Notes: generated by a model not told the origin, from the letters alone. Positions 7,319-15,529 are shown, counted from the stretch's first letter. The stretch: DNA of 32,957 bases from Kiritimatiellia bacterium (GCA_016783675.1 JADHWE010000027.1:1-32957); one strand, 5' to 3'. Numbers and translations: made by a program.

Positions 7319-7828
7319 ATGAAACGGGTTGTAGCGTTGGCAGCAGGGATGATGGTAGTGGCATCAATGGCGGCTGCAGCGCAGCCGCTCATGGTGCAAG
7401 GCGTCCGCGAGATCGGCGTCAGCGGAATGATGGATGACAACGGCGAGCATCTCGGTCTCTCCCTCAACGGCCGTTATGGCAGTTTTGTGGTCGATGGTAT
7501 CGAGGCCGGCGTATACGGCGGGGTGGCACTTCGGGGCAGCGGCGATCGCAACACCTCACTTGGCCTCTTCTCCGAGTATAACTTCGACCTGGGTGGCCCC
7601 CTGGTCCCCCATATCGGGATTGGTCTGGGGCTGGGATGGTCGGATATCGGCATCAAGCACGACAGCTACATTGAGCTCGAGGCCTGGGGCGGCGCGAAGT
7701 ACTTTTTCATCGACTACGCCGCATTCGGCGCAGACGTCGGCGTGTTGTATGCCACCGAAGACATCTACAACGGTTACGACGACCCCATTGACTGGGTTCT
7801 CCGCCTGAACACGCGCTGGTTCTTCTAG
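7319..7828 (+). CDS. Small outer-membrane beta-barrel protein
   Basis: A 169-residue protein with a clear Sec signal peptide (MKRVVALAAGMMVVASMAAAA, cleavage near AAA-QP). The rest has alternating hydrophobic/polar strands rich in Gly, Tyr and Phe (for example HIGIGLGLGWSDIGI, YIELEAWGGAKYFF), and the last residue is Phe, the usual recognition signal for outer-membrane insertion. This fits an 8-stranded OmpA/OmpX-like barrel; no enzymatic motif is seen, and adhesion or envelope stability roles are only possible. AGGAAGG 6 bases before ATG 7319 fixes the start. It is divergent from pckG and shares a terminator with the convergent porin gene. Confidence 0.75.
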   Translation: MKRVVALAAGMMVVASMAAAAQPLMVQGVREIGVSGMMDDNGEHLGLSLNGRYGSFVVDGIEAGVYGGVALRGSGDRNTSLGLFSEYNFDLGGPLVPHIGIGLGLGWSDIGIKHDSYIELEAWGGAKYFFIDYAAFGADVGVLYATEDIYNGYDDPIDWVLRLNTRWFF

Positions 7829-7843
7829 CCTGGACGATGCGAA

Positions 7844-7875
7844 AAGCCCCCGGCAGACTGGCTGCACGGGGGCTT
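7844..7875. terminator. Bidirectional terminator between convergent barrel genes
   Basis: AAGCCCCC (7844-7851) pairs perfectly with GGGGGCTT (7868-7875) across a 16-nt loop. The plus strand continues CTTCTTGG and the minus strand continues TTCGC, so it can serve both the gene ending at 7828 and the gene ending at 7892. Confidence 0.75.
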
Positions 7876-7891
7876 CTTCTTGGCCCAATCT

Positions 7892-9190
7892 CTAGAACGT
7901 CAGCCCGGCCTGCACCGAGATACGCTCCACGTCACTCGCGCGCGGGTTGTCGGCGCCGTCGTCAGCCTGGTAGTTAGCATACTTGGCGATCAGCGTCAGA
8001 CGGTCGTTGCACTTCTTTGTGGCTACCACGTCAATCTCATCGCCGTACGAGATGCCGCCTTCATCCGACTCGAAGTCGTGATAGACGATCTTGATCGTTG
8101 GCATGAAATCCTTCGGGCACTTCAGGTTGATGTAGGCGTACGTGTCCTGGAGCCCCTCAGCGGGCGCGGTCAGGAAGACATCCGCCCAGCCATTGTACTT
8201 GTGGCCCGTGGCCAGCGGCGTGCGGAACTGGCTGCCGTTGTCACTGCCGAGCTGCTCGTAGCCGACGCCCAGTCCGATACCCTTAAGCCCCGTCGATAGG
8301 TCCGCCATGATGTAGTCGGCATCGTAGTCTACGCCGGCGGTGGTGCCGTCGTTATCGGCTTGGCGCGCATACTCAAGCTGGAGGCCGCTCTTGACGCCAT
8401 TGTCGAACGTGTGCCCCATTGCGCAGTTGATGCCGTAGGTGTCGCTTGAGTTGGCTTCCCCGACTGCGCCCGGGCCGAAATCCAGCAGGTAGGCATAAGC
8501 CGTGGCCGTGAGATGGTCACACGGCGTGATCGCCATGTTGACCAGGTGGGAGTCGGAGTCGTACGTGGCCGCGTTGCCGGCGGCGCCTTCGGGCTCCGAT
8601 CCGTTGTCCTGGCCGAAAATGCGGCGCACGGAGTCCAGGTAGGCATACGTCAGCTTCAGGCTGTCCAGCATCTCAGGCGTATCGATTCGCACGGCGTCGT
8701 AGGTCTGCTCGTTCTGGCGCCATCCGACGTTGCCGATGAATCGGGCGTTGCCGAGGATGATCCGCTGGCGACCGGCCCGTGCCTTCACGCCTGTGACCGG
8801 ACATGTGAGATCGAGGTAGGCCTGGTTCAGCTCGGTGCCTTCGACGTCCGCTATGACGGTCTTGCCGGCGCCTTCGGGATTGAGGCCGGCCTGGTTGTAG
8901 TCGTCGTCGGTCAGGGAAGAGACGTCCTCGAATTCCACGGTTGCGCTCACACCGTGATACGGCGCTGTCGTGTAACCAAGCCGGGTCCGTATTGTCAGTG
9001 CATCCGACTCGTCTTGGTCATCGGCCTCGGCGTGCTCATAGCGCAGTCGTGCATCAATGCTTGGCGTACCGCTAGCCAGGGCGTCGAGCAGCGATTCGCT
9101 CTCTGCCTCTCCTTCAGCGATGGCCGGACCGGCCGTGAGTGTTGCGAGGACGAAAAGAGCCGTCCACATGATGGTGCCTGTTCTGAACAT
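7892..9190 (-). CDS. Outer-membrane porin, alginate-export-like beta-barrel
   Basis: A 432-residue exported protein. The signal peptide is MFRTGTIMWTALFVLATL followed by TAGPAIA, with cleavage before EGEAES. The mature part is a large beta-barrel with regularly spaced amphipathic strands, such as ARLRYEHAEADD, SATVEFEDV and KARAGRQRIILGNARFIGNVGWRQN, and a terminal Phe (AGLTF). The pattern GRQRI.LGNARFIGNVGWRQNEQTYDAVRID resembles the alginate-export (AlgE-like) porin family, so passive uptake or export of anionic sugars or oligosaccharides is a reasonable guess. ATG 9190 is chosen over a start ten codons upstream because GGGGG precedes it at a good distance. It uses the bidirectional terminator at 7844-7875. 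Confidence 0.8.
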   Translation of the reverse strand: MFRTGTIMWTALFVLATLTAGPAIAEGEAESESLLDALASGTPSIDARLRYEHAEADDQDESDALTIRTRLGYTTAPYHGVSATVEFEDVSSLTDDDYNQAGLNPEGAGKTVIADVEGTELNQAYLDLTCPVTGVKARAGRQRIILGNARFIGNVGWRQNEQTYDAVRIDTPEMLDSLKLTYAYLDSVRRIFGQDNGSEPEGAAGNAATYDSDSHLVNMAITPCDHLTATAYAYLLDFGPGAVGEANSSDTYGINCAMGHTFDNGVKSGLQLEYARQADNDGTTAGVDYDADYIMADLSTGLKGIGLGVGYEQLGSDNGSQFRTPLATGHKYNGWADVFLTAPAEGLQDTYAYINLKCPKDFMPTIKIVYHDFESDEGGISYGDEIDVVATKKCNDRLTLIAKYANYQADDGADNPRASDVERISVQAGLTF

Positions 9191-9247
9191 GGAGTCCCCC
9201 TTTGTTGTAGCCGCGCCCATTTAGCGGCCGCGACACGCGTCACAAAA

Positions 9248-9260
9248 CGTAAGCGTTACG
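9248..9260. promoter_or_regulatory. Possible LacI-family operator
   Basis: CGTAA-GCG-TTACG (9248-9260) is an inverted repeat lying between the divergent porin and PurF-like genes. GTAAGCGTTA resembles half of LacI/CcpA-type operators. No matching regulator is in the window. Confidence 0.25.
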
Positions 9261-9389
9261 GTCGTTTATCCTTTCCTGGGCCCCGGGTCAATCGCGGAAT
9301 CTCCAATTTCTTGACCGTGCGTAGTTCTTCTGTCATGGTCTCCCAAGGGGCTGGTTCGTGGCTTTCTGTCAACTCTAGGGGGTATTTCG

Positions 9390-10802
9390 ATGGGTGGATT
9401 CTTCGGTGTCGCAGCAAAAGATGACTGTATTCAGGACCTGTTCTTCGGGACGGACTATCAATCGCACCTGGGCACGCAGCGCGGGGGTATGGCCGTGCTT
9501 AGCAAGGATGGCTTCGCGCGCCATATTCACGACATCACGAACGCACAGTTCCGCTCCAAGTTCGATGACAACATCAGGAACATGCACGGTCCGACGGGCA
9601 TCGGCGTCATCAGCGACTACGAGGATCAACCCATTCTGATCGGCTCGCACCTGGGGCGCTACGCCATCGCGACCGTGGGTGTGATTCAGAATGCTACCGA
9701 CCTGGCGGCGAAGGCTTTCAAGAAGAAGCACACACACTTTGCGGAGATTGCCGCCAACTACGTCAATCCCACCGAGCTCGTCGCGACACTGATCAACGAG
9801 GAGGACTCTTTCGCGGCTGGGCTTGAGCGGGCACAGACGGTAATCGAGGGGTCCTGCTCGATCCTGCTGCTGACGGAAGACGGGATCTATGCGGCACGCG
9901 ACCGGTTGGGGCGTACCCCTGTCACGATCGGCAAGAAGCAGGGCGCCCATGCGGCAACGTTCGAGACCTGTGCCTTTCCGAATCTCGACTACGAGGTGGA
10001 GCGCTACCTGGGGCCCGGTGAGATCGTGCGGTTGACAGCAGACGGGGTCGAACAGGTGAAGGCGCCGGGCAATGAGATGCAGATTTGCTCATTCCTGTGG
10101 GTCTACTACGGCTACCCGTCTTCACACTACGAGGGCATCAACGTAGAGGACTCCCGCAACCGTTGCGGTGCCGCACTGGCGCGGAACGACAGCTACGAGG
10201 TCGATATGGTAGCGGGCATCCCCGACTCCGGCACAGCCCACGCCATCGGCTATGCCATCGAGGCGGGCGTGCCGTACCGCCGTCCGTTTGTGAAGTACAC
10301 GCCCACATGGCCGCGCAGCTTCATGCCCCAGGTACAGGAGATTCGCGACCTGGTGGCGCGCATGAAACTGATCCCGATTCCGGAGTTGATCAAGGGACAG
10401 CGGCTTCTCTTCTGTGAGGACTCGATCGTGCGTGGGACGCAGTTGCAGGACATCGTGCAGCGCGTCTTCGACTACGGCGCCAAGGAGGTGCACATGCGCC
10501 CGGCCTGTCCGCCGCTGGTGTACGGCTGCAAGTTTCTCAACTTCTCGCGCTCGCGCACTATCCTGGACCTGGCAACGCGGAAGGCAATTCGCGAGATAGA
10601 GGGCGACGAGAACACGGACAAGCCCGAGGTCTATGCGGACTGCACGACGCCGGAGTATGCGGAGATGATCGAGCGGATTCGCGTCCGCCTGCGGCTCTCG
10701 TCGCTCCAGTTCCAGAAGCTGGACGACCTGGTGGAGGCCATTGGATTGCCCAAGAAGAAGCTGTGCACCTACTGTTGGGATGGGTGCGAAGGCTGCAAAT
10801 AG
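9390..10802 (+). CDS. PurF-like phosphoribosyltransferase lacking the glutaminase cysteine
   Basis: The 470-residue layout matches amidophosphoribosyltransferase: a class II glutaminase-like domain (about 1-225) and a type I phosphoribosyltransferase domain (about 265-410). The PRPP loop LLFCEDSIVRGTQLQ (about 340-354) is intact. Cysteines C233, C373 and the tail CTYCWDGCEGC (459, 462, 466, 469) fall where Bacillus PurF binds its [4Fe-4S] cluster. However, the N-terminus is MGGFFGV, where true PurF has a catalytic Cys at the mature N-terminus (CGIFGI). The QHRGQ and HNGN glutaminase motifs are also replaced (SHLGTQRGG, VGVIQN). So PRPP binding is likely but glutamine hydrolysis is not. Ammonia-dependent or altered chemistry, or regulation, is possible. 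AGGGGG lies 8 bases before ATG. The next gene starts 12 bp downstream, so the pair is probably an operon. Confidence 0.85.
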   Translation: MGGFFGVAAKDDCIQDLFFGTDYQSHLGTQRGGMAVLSKDGFARHIHDITNAQFRSKFDDNIRNMHGPTGIGVISDYEDQPILIGSHLGRYAIATVGVIQNATDLAAKAFKKKHTHFAEIAANYVNPTELVATLINEEDSFAAGLERAQTVIEGSCSILLLTEDGIYAARDRLGRTPVTIGKKQGAHAATFETCAFPNLDYEVERYLGPGEIVRLTADGVEQVKAPGNEMQICSFLWVYYGYPSSHYEGINVEDSRNRCGAALARNDSYEVDMVAGIPDSGTAHAIGYAIEAGVPYRRPFVKYTPTWPRSFMPQVQEIRDLVARMKLIPIPELIKGQRLLFCEDSIVRGTQLQDIVQRVFDYGAKEVHMRPACPPLVYGCKFLNFSRSRTILDLATRKAIREIEGDENTDKPEVYADCTTPEYAEMIERIRVRLRLSSLQFQKLDDLVEAIGLPKKKLCTYCWDGCEGCK

Positions 10803-10814
10803 GGAGACGGGCAG

Positions 10815-11903
10815 ATGATTCTGACGTTTGGTGAAGTGATGTTGCGTGTGGCGCCGGAAGGCTTCCTGCGGTTCCGACAGGTGGTCCCAGGGCGAGTCGA
10901 GTTGACGTTTGGCGGCGGGGAGGCCAATGTGGCGGCTTCCCTGGCTCTACTCGGGAACGAGGTGGCCTACACGACGGCCATTCCCGACCATGCCATTACG
11001 CAGAGTCTGCTGGCCGATCTGAGGCGAGTCGGGGTCGATGTCTCGCGTGTACTGATGCGCGAAGAAGGCCGCTTTGGCATCTACTTCCTCGAGACCGGCG
11101 CCAGCCAGCGCAGTTCGAATGTCATCTACGACCGCAGCCACACGGCCATCTCGCTGGCCGCGCCCGAGGAGTACGACTTTGGCTCGGCTCTCGCGGACGT
11201 GACATGGGTGCATATCACGGGCATCACGCCGTCGATCAGCGAGAACGCGTTCAAGTCAACGCTTGAGCTGGCGCGTAGCGCCAAGGCGAAGGGCGCAACG
11301 GTTTCGTGCGACCTCAACTTCCGCAAGAAGCTGTGGCGGTGGCGGCCGGGCACGGTTGCCAAGGATCTCGCGCAGCAGTGCATGGCGGAGGTGCTGCCCT
11401 ACGTCGACGTGGTGATTGGCAACGAGGAGGATGCAGCCGATGTGCTGGGGATCCACGCCGAGGGAACCGAGGTGGAAGCCGGCAAGATCAATGCCGCGGC
11501 CTACGAGCAGGTGGCGCGCACGGTTATTGCGCGTTTCCCGAACGTGAGCCGTGTGGCCATTACGCTGCGCGAGAGCATCTCGGCTTCGCACAACAACTGG
11601 GGCGCCATGCTCTTCGATCGCGAGGCGGACCGGGCCTTCCTGGCTCCGCTCGATGACGCCGGGGAGTACGGCCCCTACGAGATTCGCGACATCGTTGACC
11701 GCGTTGGCGGCGGCGATTCGTTCGGGGCCGGCCTGATCCATGCCCTGAACAGTGAGACCTACGCGTCACCTGACATGGCCATTCGCTTTGCCGTGGCCGC
11801 AAGTTGCCTGAAGCACTCGATCAAGGGTGACTTCAATTACGTGACGCTGGGCGAGATCGAAGCGCTTGTTGCGGGACAGGCATCGGGACGCGTGAGAAGA
11901 TAG
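10815..11903 (+). CDS. PfkB-family sugar kinase, likely 2-keto-3-deoxygluconate kinase
   Basis: A 362-residue ribokinase/PfkB-family kinase. Visible motifs are the N-terminal LTFGEVMLR, the glycine-rich substrate-binding LTFGGGEANVAASLALLG (about 35-52), and the catalytic anion hole DRVGGGDSFGAGL near residues 294-306 with the base Asp. The stretch ASQRSSNVIYDRSHTA resembles KdgK, which phosphorylates 2-keto-3-deoxygluconate for the Entner-Doudoroff or uronate pathways. Other PfkB substrates (fructose, ribose, 5-dehydro-2-deoxygluconate) cannot be excluded. It is somewhat longer than typical KdgK (about 310-340). GGGAG lies 9 bases before ATG. Its tight spacing behind the PurF-like gene suggests cotranscription and perhaps a shared phosphosugar/PRPP theme. 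Confidence 0.85.
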   Translation: MILTFGEVMLRVAPEGFLRFRQVVPGRVELTFGGGEANVAASLALLGNEVAYTTAIPDHAITQSLLADLRRVGVDVSRVLMREEGRFGIYFLETGASQRSSNVIYDRSHTAISLAAPEEYDFGSALADVTWVHITGITPSISENAFKSTLELARSAKAKGATVSCDLNFRKKLWRWRPGTVAKDLAQQCMAEVLPYVDVVIGNEEDAADVLGIHAEGTEVEAGKINAAAYEQVARTVIARFPNVSRVAITLRESISASHNNWGAMLFDREADRAFLAPLDDAGEYGPYEIRDIVDRVGGGDSFGAGLIHALNSETYASPDMAIRFAVAASCLKHSIKGDFNYVTLGEIEALVAGQASGRVRR

Positions 11904-11923
11904 CCGGAAGCCCTCGCAGCGGC

Positions 11924-11951
11924 TTGACCCTCCTTGAGTTCAGCGTATAGT
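11924..11951 (+). promoter_or_regulatory. Sigma70-type promoter of the PP2C phosphatase gene
   Basis: TTGACC (11924-11929) and TATAGT (11946-11951) are 16 bp apart, about 20 bp before ATG 11972. The same two hexamers occur, 17 bp apart, in the aldolase promoter at 32768-32796. The implied leader is very short and starts close to GGAGG. Confidence 0.55.
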
Positions 11952-11971
11952 GAGTCTCGGAGGATGAAGTG

Positions 11972-13987
11972 ATGAGGCAGTGGCTTTTAGACCGGATCCG
12001 CGCCTCGCTGGCCGTGCGATTGGCGCTGCTGACCGGTGGGCTGCTGTCGCTTGCGACGGTGCTGATTGGCGTGATCATCTTTACCGCCGGACGGCGGTCA
12101 CTCCAGGAACAGATCCGTTCAAGCCTGAACGGGCTGGCCTGCTCCCGCGCCGCCGAGATTGCCGGCATTGTCGAACAGGACTACGAGCGGACGGCGCTGA
12201 TTGCCTCCCGTACACGGCTGCGTGAATGCCTCCTGAACATTGCCAAGGGGGAAGAGCCGGAGCTCAACCGGGCCCAGATGGTACGCATCCTGAGTCACGC
12301 CATCGCGTCGGTTGATGCCGTTCACCTTGCCGAGGTGATGGATAGGTCCTGCACCTCCATCGCCACGGCCGGCGAGCATATGGGGGCCGACACCCCCCCG
12401 TCGCAGTCTCTCTGCCGAGCCGGGATGGTCGATTTCATTCATGGGGACTGGTTTCTGCTCAACGGGGTGCTGCACTGCGATGTGTATGGTCCGCTCACGA
12501 ATCCTCGTTCCGGGGATGACGAAGTCATCGGTTTGATCAGGACCTCTTTCACGGTGGATCGCATTCTGGATATCCTGGCCGACTACACGGGGCTTGGGCG
12601 AACGGGAGAGCTGGTTCTTGGCGTACAGGAAGGGGGGCGGATCGTTACGCTGGGGCCATGTCGACACGATAGCGGGGCAGCATCCAAGAGGGCCCTGCCT
12701 GATGGCCTTGGTATTGGTGTGGCGCTCCGGCGGGCCGCGGTGGGACAGCGTGGGTTCATGGACGATTACCGCGACTACCGGGGTGTCAGAACGTTGGCGG
12801 CCTATATGCCGGTACCTGCCGGAAACTACTTCCTTGTCGCCAAGATAGACCGGGCGGAAGCCCTCGCTCCGATATTCCGGCTGGCTCTATGGGGAGGCGT
12901 GGGAGGGGTGGCCATTATTCTGCTCGGCCTGGTCTGTGCGGTTGGCTTTGCCCGCGTCCTGGTACGTCCCATTCGTGCACTGGATCGGGCGACGCGGGCC
13001 ATCGCCAAGGGCGATTTTGCCCATCGTGTTCCCGTCTTTGGAACCGACGAAGCGGGTCGATTGGCGGAGTCCTTCAACAACATGGTCCGCCGCATCAAGG
13101 AGATCACGGCATCGCGTGACGAGCTGAACAGGGAAATCGAGGAACGCACGCGGGCCGAGGCCAACCTGGCCGAGACAGCCGACCGGCTGGAAGATAAGAA
13201 TCTCTCCATGACGGAAGACCTGAACATGGCGCGCGACATCCAGGCGGCTTTGTTGCCGCGCAAGCAGATCGCGTTCCGCAGCAGTACGGTCGGCGGGCAG
13301 AACACGCTGAATTTTGCCCACTTCTACCGGCCGTCTCTCGCGCTGGGTGGCGACTTCTTCCAGGTCATTCCGCTTTCCGATCATTCCGCCGCCGCAGTGG
13401 TTTGCGACGTTATGGGACACGGCGTGCGCTCGGCCCTGGTGACGGCGATCTTTCGCGGCATGCTCGAGGAACATCGCCAGGATCTCGACGATCCCGCCCA
13501 GATGCTCTGTCGATTGAACCGGGGGCTCATGACGGTGCTCTCACAGCCGGAGCAGTTCACGTTGGTTTCTGCGGCGTGTCTGGTGTTCGATCTGCGTCTG
13601 GGACGCGTGGCTTGTGCCAATGCCGGACACCCGCCGCCATTGACGATCAATCGTTCGGGCGGAGACGTCACCTCACTCGGGCCTGACGTTGATCAAGTGG
13701 GGCCGGCCCTGGGTACCGATCCCAACCCTTACTATGAGGTGGGATACCACAGCATGCGCGAAGAGGACCGGTTCTTGTTGTACACGGACGGTCTGTTCGA
13801 GGTGTCGCCTCCTGATAGTGACGCGTTTCTGGGCAAAGACCAGTTCGTCGAGATCGTCGCGCGGCGCTGCACGGAAGAGCTGCAGGAGATGATTGACGGT
13901 ATCGTGAAGGACTTGGAGACCTACCGGGGCGGCACAGACTTTGACGACGACCTGTGCCTCCTTAGCGTAGAATTGGGATCACTCTGA
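11972..13987 (+). CDS. Membrane PP2C-type (RsbU/SpoIIE-like) serine phosphatase with HAMP
   Basis: A 671-residue sensor phosphatase. Order: TM1 (about 13-35); a periplasmic sensory region (about 40-300); TM2 (about 305-327, GGVGGVAIILLGLVCAVGFA); HAMP (about 328-380, PIRALDRATRAIAKGDF...); a coiled coil (380-425, IEERTRAEANLAETADRLE); and a SpoIIE/RsbU PP2C domain to the end. Metal-binding and catalytic motifs are complete: GGDFFQV, CDVMGHG, NAGHPPPL, LLYTDGLFE. Such enzymes dephosphorylate a STAS anti-anti-sigma protein in response to an external signal, freeing a sigma factor or other output. The next gene, 11 bp downstream, is a STAS protein, the expected substrate. GGAGG lies 9 bases before ATG 11972. 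The cognate anti-sigma kinase is not in the window. Confidence 0.92.
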   Translation: MRQWLLDRIRASLAVRLALLTGGLLSLATVLIGVIIFTAGRRSLQEQIRSSLNGLACSRAAEIAGIVEQDYERTALIASRTRLRECLLNIAKGEEPELNRAQMVRILSHAIASVDAVHLAEVMDRSCTSIATAGEHMGADTPPSQSLCRAGMVDFIHGDWFLLNGVLHCDVYGPLTNPRSGDDEVIGLIRTSFTVDRILDILADYTGLGRTGELVLGVQEGGRIVTLGPCRHDSGAASKRALPDGLGIGVALRRAAVGQRGFMDDYRDYRGVRTLAAYMPVPAGNYFLVAKIDRAEALAPIFRLALWGGVGGVAIILLGLVCAVGFARVLVRPIRALDRATRAIAKGDFAHRVPVFGTDEAGRLAESFNNMVRRIKEITASRDELNREIEERTRAEANLAETADRLEDKNLSMTEDLNMARDIQAALLPRKQIAFRSSTVGGQNTLNFAHFYRPSLALGGDFFQVIPLSDHSAAAVVCDVMGHGVRSALVTAIFRGMLEEHRQDLDDPAQMLCRLNRGLMTVLSQPEQFTLVSAACLVFDLRLGRVACANAGHPPPLTINRSGGDVTSLGPDVDQVGPALGTDPNPYYEVGYHSMREEDRFLLYTDGLFEVSPPDSDAFLGKDQFVEIVARRCTEELQEMIDGIVKDLETYRGGTDFDDDLCLLSVELGSL

Positions 13988-13998
13988 TCGAGGTGGTA

Positions 13999-14481
13999 AT
14001 GGGAAACTCGTCGGTAGACGTACGCGTGACGAACCAGGAGGCCGTGATCCGGGCCCGGGGCCGCATGACCTTTGTGGAGGCCCATCCGCTGCGCAAGTTC
14101 TGTGTGCGGATGATGGAGCAGGGCGTGAAGCGGTACATTCTGAATGCACAGCACTGCACCTCGATGGATAGTACCTTTATAGGCGTGCTAGCCATGGTGT
14201 CGCTGAAAGGCAAGGGGAGAGGTGTACGGGTTGAGATCTGTGGTGCTGATGACCAGGTCAGCGGCCAGATCCTTGGGCTCGGGTTGAAGCGAATTTTCCT
14301 GTTTCACGATCGCTGCGGCAGGCCGACGGGGGCCGGCACTGTTCTTGAAGAAGTCGGAGAGCGTGGCGAGGTGCGCGAGACCATGCTGGAGGCCCATGAA
14401 ACGCTGGCCGAAGCGGACGCAGAGAACGAAGAGCGCTTCAAAGACGTCCTAACCTACCTGCGTGAAGACGCATCGTCCTGA
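13999..14481 (+). CDS. STAS-domain (anti-anti-sigma-like) protein
   Basis: A 160-residue protein with an N-terminal STAS domain (about 1-110). The segment TSMDSTFIGVLAMVSLKGK matches the SpoIIAA/RsbV motif MDSxGxGxL, including the Asp-Ser that carries regulatory phosphorylation in the family. The expected glycine after DST is Phe here. The last 45 residues are acidic and helical (EAHETLAEADAENEERFKDVL), an extension beyond a minimal STAS protein. It is the likely substrate of the upstream PP2C phosphatase. ATG 13999 has GAGG 5 bases upstream; an in-frame GTG two codons earlier is less likely. The REP-transposase unit begins 22 bp after the stop. Confidence 0.85.
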   Translation: MGNSSVDVRVTNQEAVIRARGRMTFVEAHPLRKFCVRMMEQGVKRYILNAQHCTSMDSTFIGVLAMVSLKGKGRGVRVEICGADDQVSGQILGLGLKRIFLFHDRCGRPTGAGTVLEEVGERGEVRETMLEAHETLAEADAENEERFKDVLTYLREDASS

Positions 14482-14517
14482 GTTCGGAGCATGATCGTGG
14501 GGAGGAGATCTTCACCT

Positions 14518-14537
14518 CCCACGGGCAAGCCCGTGGG
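14518..14537. repeat. REP palindrome, upstream copy
   Basis: CCCACGGGC-AA-GCCCGTGGG: a perfect 9-bp stem with a 2-nt spacer. A degenerate partner hairpin (CTCGCCC...GGGCGGGAG) follows at about 14553-14571, making a paired BIME-like arrangement. Confidence 0.8.
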
Positions 14538-14615
14538 GGCTGAAGCAGAGGGCTCGCCCGTGGGGCGGGAGATGAGTGGGTGGGATAGATAGTGACGGTG
14601 GATGGGGAGATTGGG

Positions 14616-15506
14616 ATGCGTCGTGGTGGGGAGGATGCCCCCATCGACCTTGCGTCGATGGAGCAGAAGATCCGGGAATTGGCGAAGCCGCGTCCCATCT
14701 ATACCCCGAAGAGCGTCCGCAAGGTTCACCATCTCCGCTATGACTGGACCGGCTGGCTCTCCGATCAGACACCTTTCCCACAGACCACCCCCGATGCGAT
14801 CAATGCCTGTACTGATGCATGGGAACGGGATGGGCTCGCATTGGCTGAGTTCCGTGTGCACAACGACCGTGTCCAGGCTCTTTTCGATGCCCAGCCTGAT
14901 GTTAGCCCCGTGGTTTGTACAACACGTGCCAAAGGGCGCTTGCAGCACGCACTGAGGCAGGCGGGTACCCCGGTGAGTTTCAGCCGAAAGGTCTCCTTTC
15001 GCTCGCTTGGCGAGAACGTCGATCGCACAGTCGAGGGGTATGTCAGGAAGCAGGTAAGGAAGGAGGGGTTCGTCGATCCGCGCTACGTTGCCAAGATGAA
15101 GGCGTTCACGATGGAGGATGAATCAGTCGCACTGACCGAGCCGGTTGAGACAGCGAGGGGGCGCTATTGGTATGGCCTGCACTTGGTGGTTGTGATGGCC
15201 GGGCGACGGCGGTTGGTTGACTACGAACTGATGGGCACGATTCGCGACACGTGCCTGGCGATTGGACGCAAGAAAGAGTGTGGTGTCAAGGCTGTGTCGG
15301 TGATGCCGGATCACGTCCACGTGGCGCTTAAGGGGAATATTGCGCTGAGCCCCGAGGAGATTGCGCTGGCGTTCCTCAACAACCTGGCGTTCGTGATGGG
15401 GCGCAACCGGGTTTGGAAGGATGAGTACTACGTGGGAACGTTCAGCGAATACGGAATGGATACAATCCGCGACCTCTTTGATCGCTTAGGCGTACAGGGA
15501 TCTTGA
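14616..15506 (+). CDS. REP-associated tyrosine transposase (Y1/HUH, IS200-like)
   Basis: A 296-residue protein. The C-terminal part (about 180-296) carries the Y1 transposase signature: the HUH metal-binding motif MPDHVHVAL with H233 and H235, and downstream tyrosines in DEYYVGTFSEYGMD (Y271/Y272 and nearby), one of which should be the nucleophile. Such enzymes nick single-stranded REP DNA. The first ~175 residues are an unusually long N-terminal region for a RAYT, with segment FSRKVSFRSLGENVDRTVEGYVRKQVRKEG. ATG 14616 with GGGGAG 6 bases upstream is preferred; a GTG at 14592 is also possible. REP copies on both sides in the expected orientation support assignment as a RAYT rather than a stand-alone IS200 transposase. 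Confidence 0.82.
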   Translation: MRRGGEDAPIDLASMEQKIRELAKPRPIYTPKSVRKVHHLRYDWTGWLSDQTPFPQTTPDAINACTDAWERDGLALAEFRVHNDRVQALFDAQPDVSPVVCTTRAKGRLQHALRQAGTPVSFSRKVSFRSLGENVDRTVEGYVRKQVRKEGFVDPRYVAKMKAFTMEDESVALTEPVETARGRYWYGLHLVVVMAGRRRLVDYELMGTIRDTCLAIGRKKECGVKAVSVMPDHVHVALKGNIALSPEEIALAFLNNLAFVMGRNRVWKDEYYVGTFSEYGMDTIRDLFDRLGVQGS

Positions 15507-15509
15507 CCT

Positions 15510-15529
15510 CCCACGGGCAAGCCCGTGGG
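15510..15529. repeat. REP palindrome, downstream direct copy
   Basis: The same CCCACGGGC-AA-GCCCGTGGG hairpin as at 14518-14537, in the same orientation and with the same GATCTT leader. It begins 3 bp after the transposase stop codon. Confidence 0.8.

Noticed and set aside
9311-9339. TTGACC-N17-CATGGT as promoter of the PurF-like gene
   Set aside because: The -35 is good but the -10 matches consensus at only three positions; not strong enough to list.
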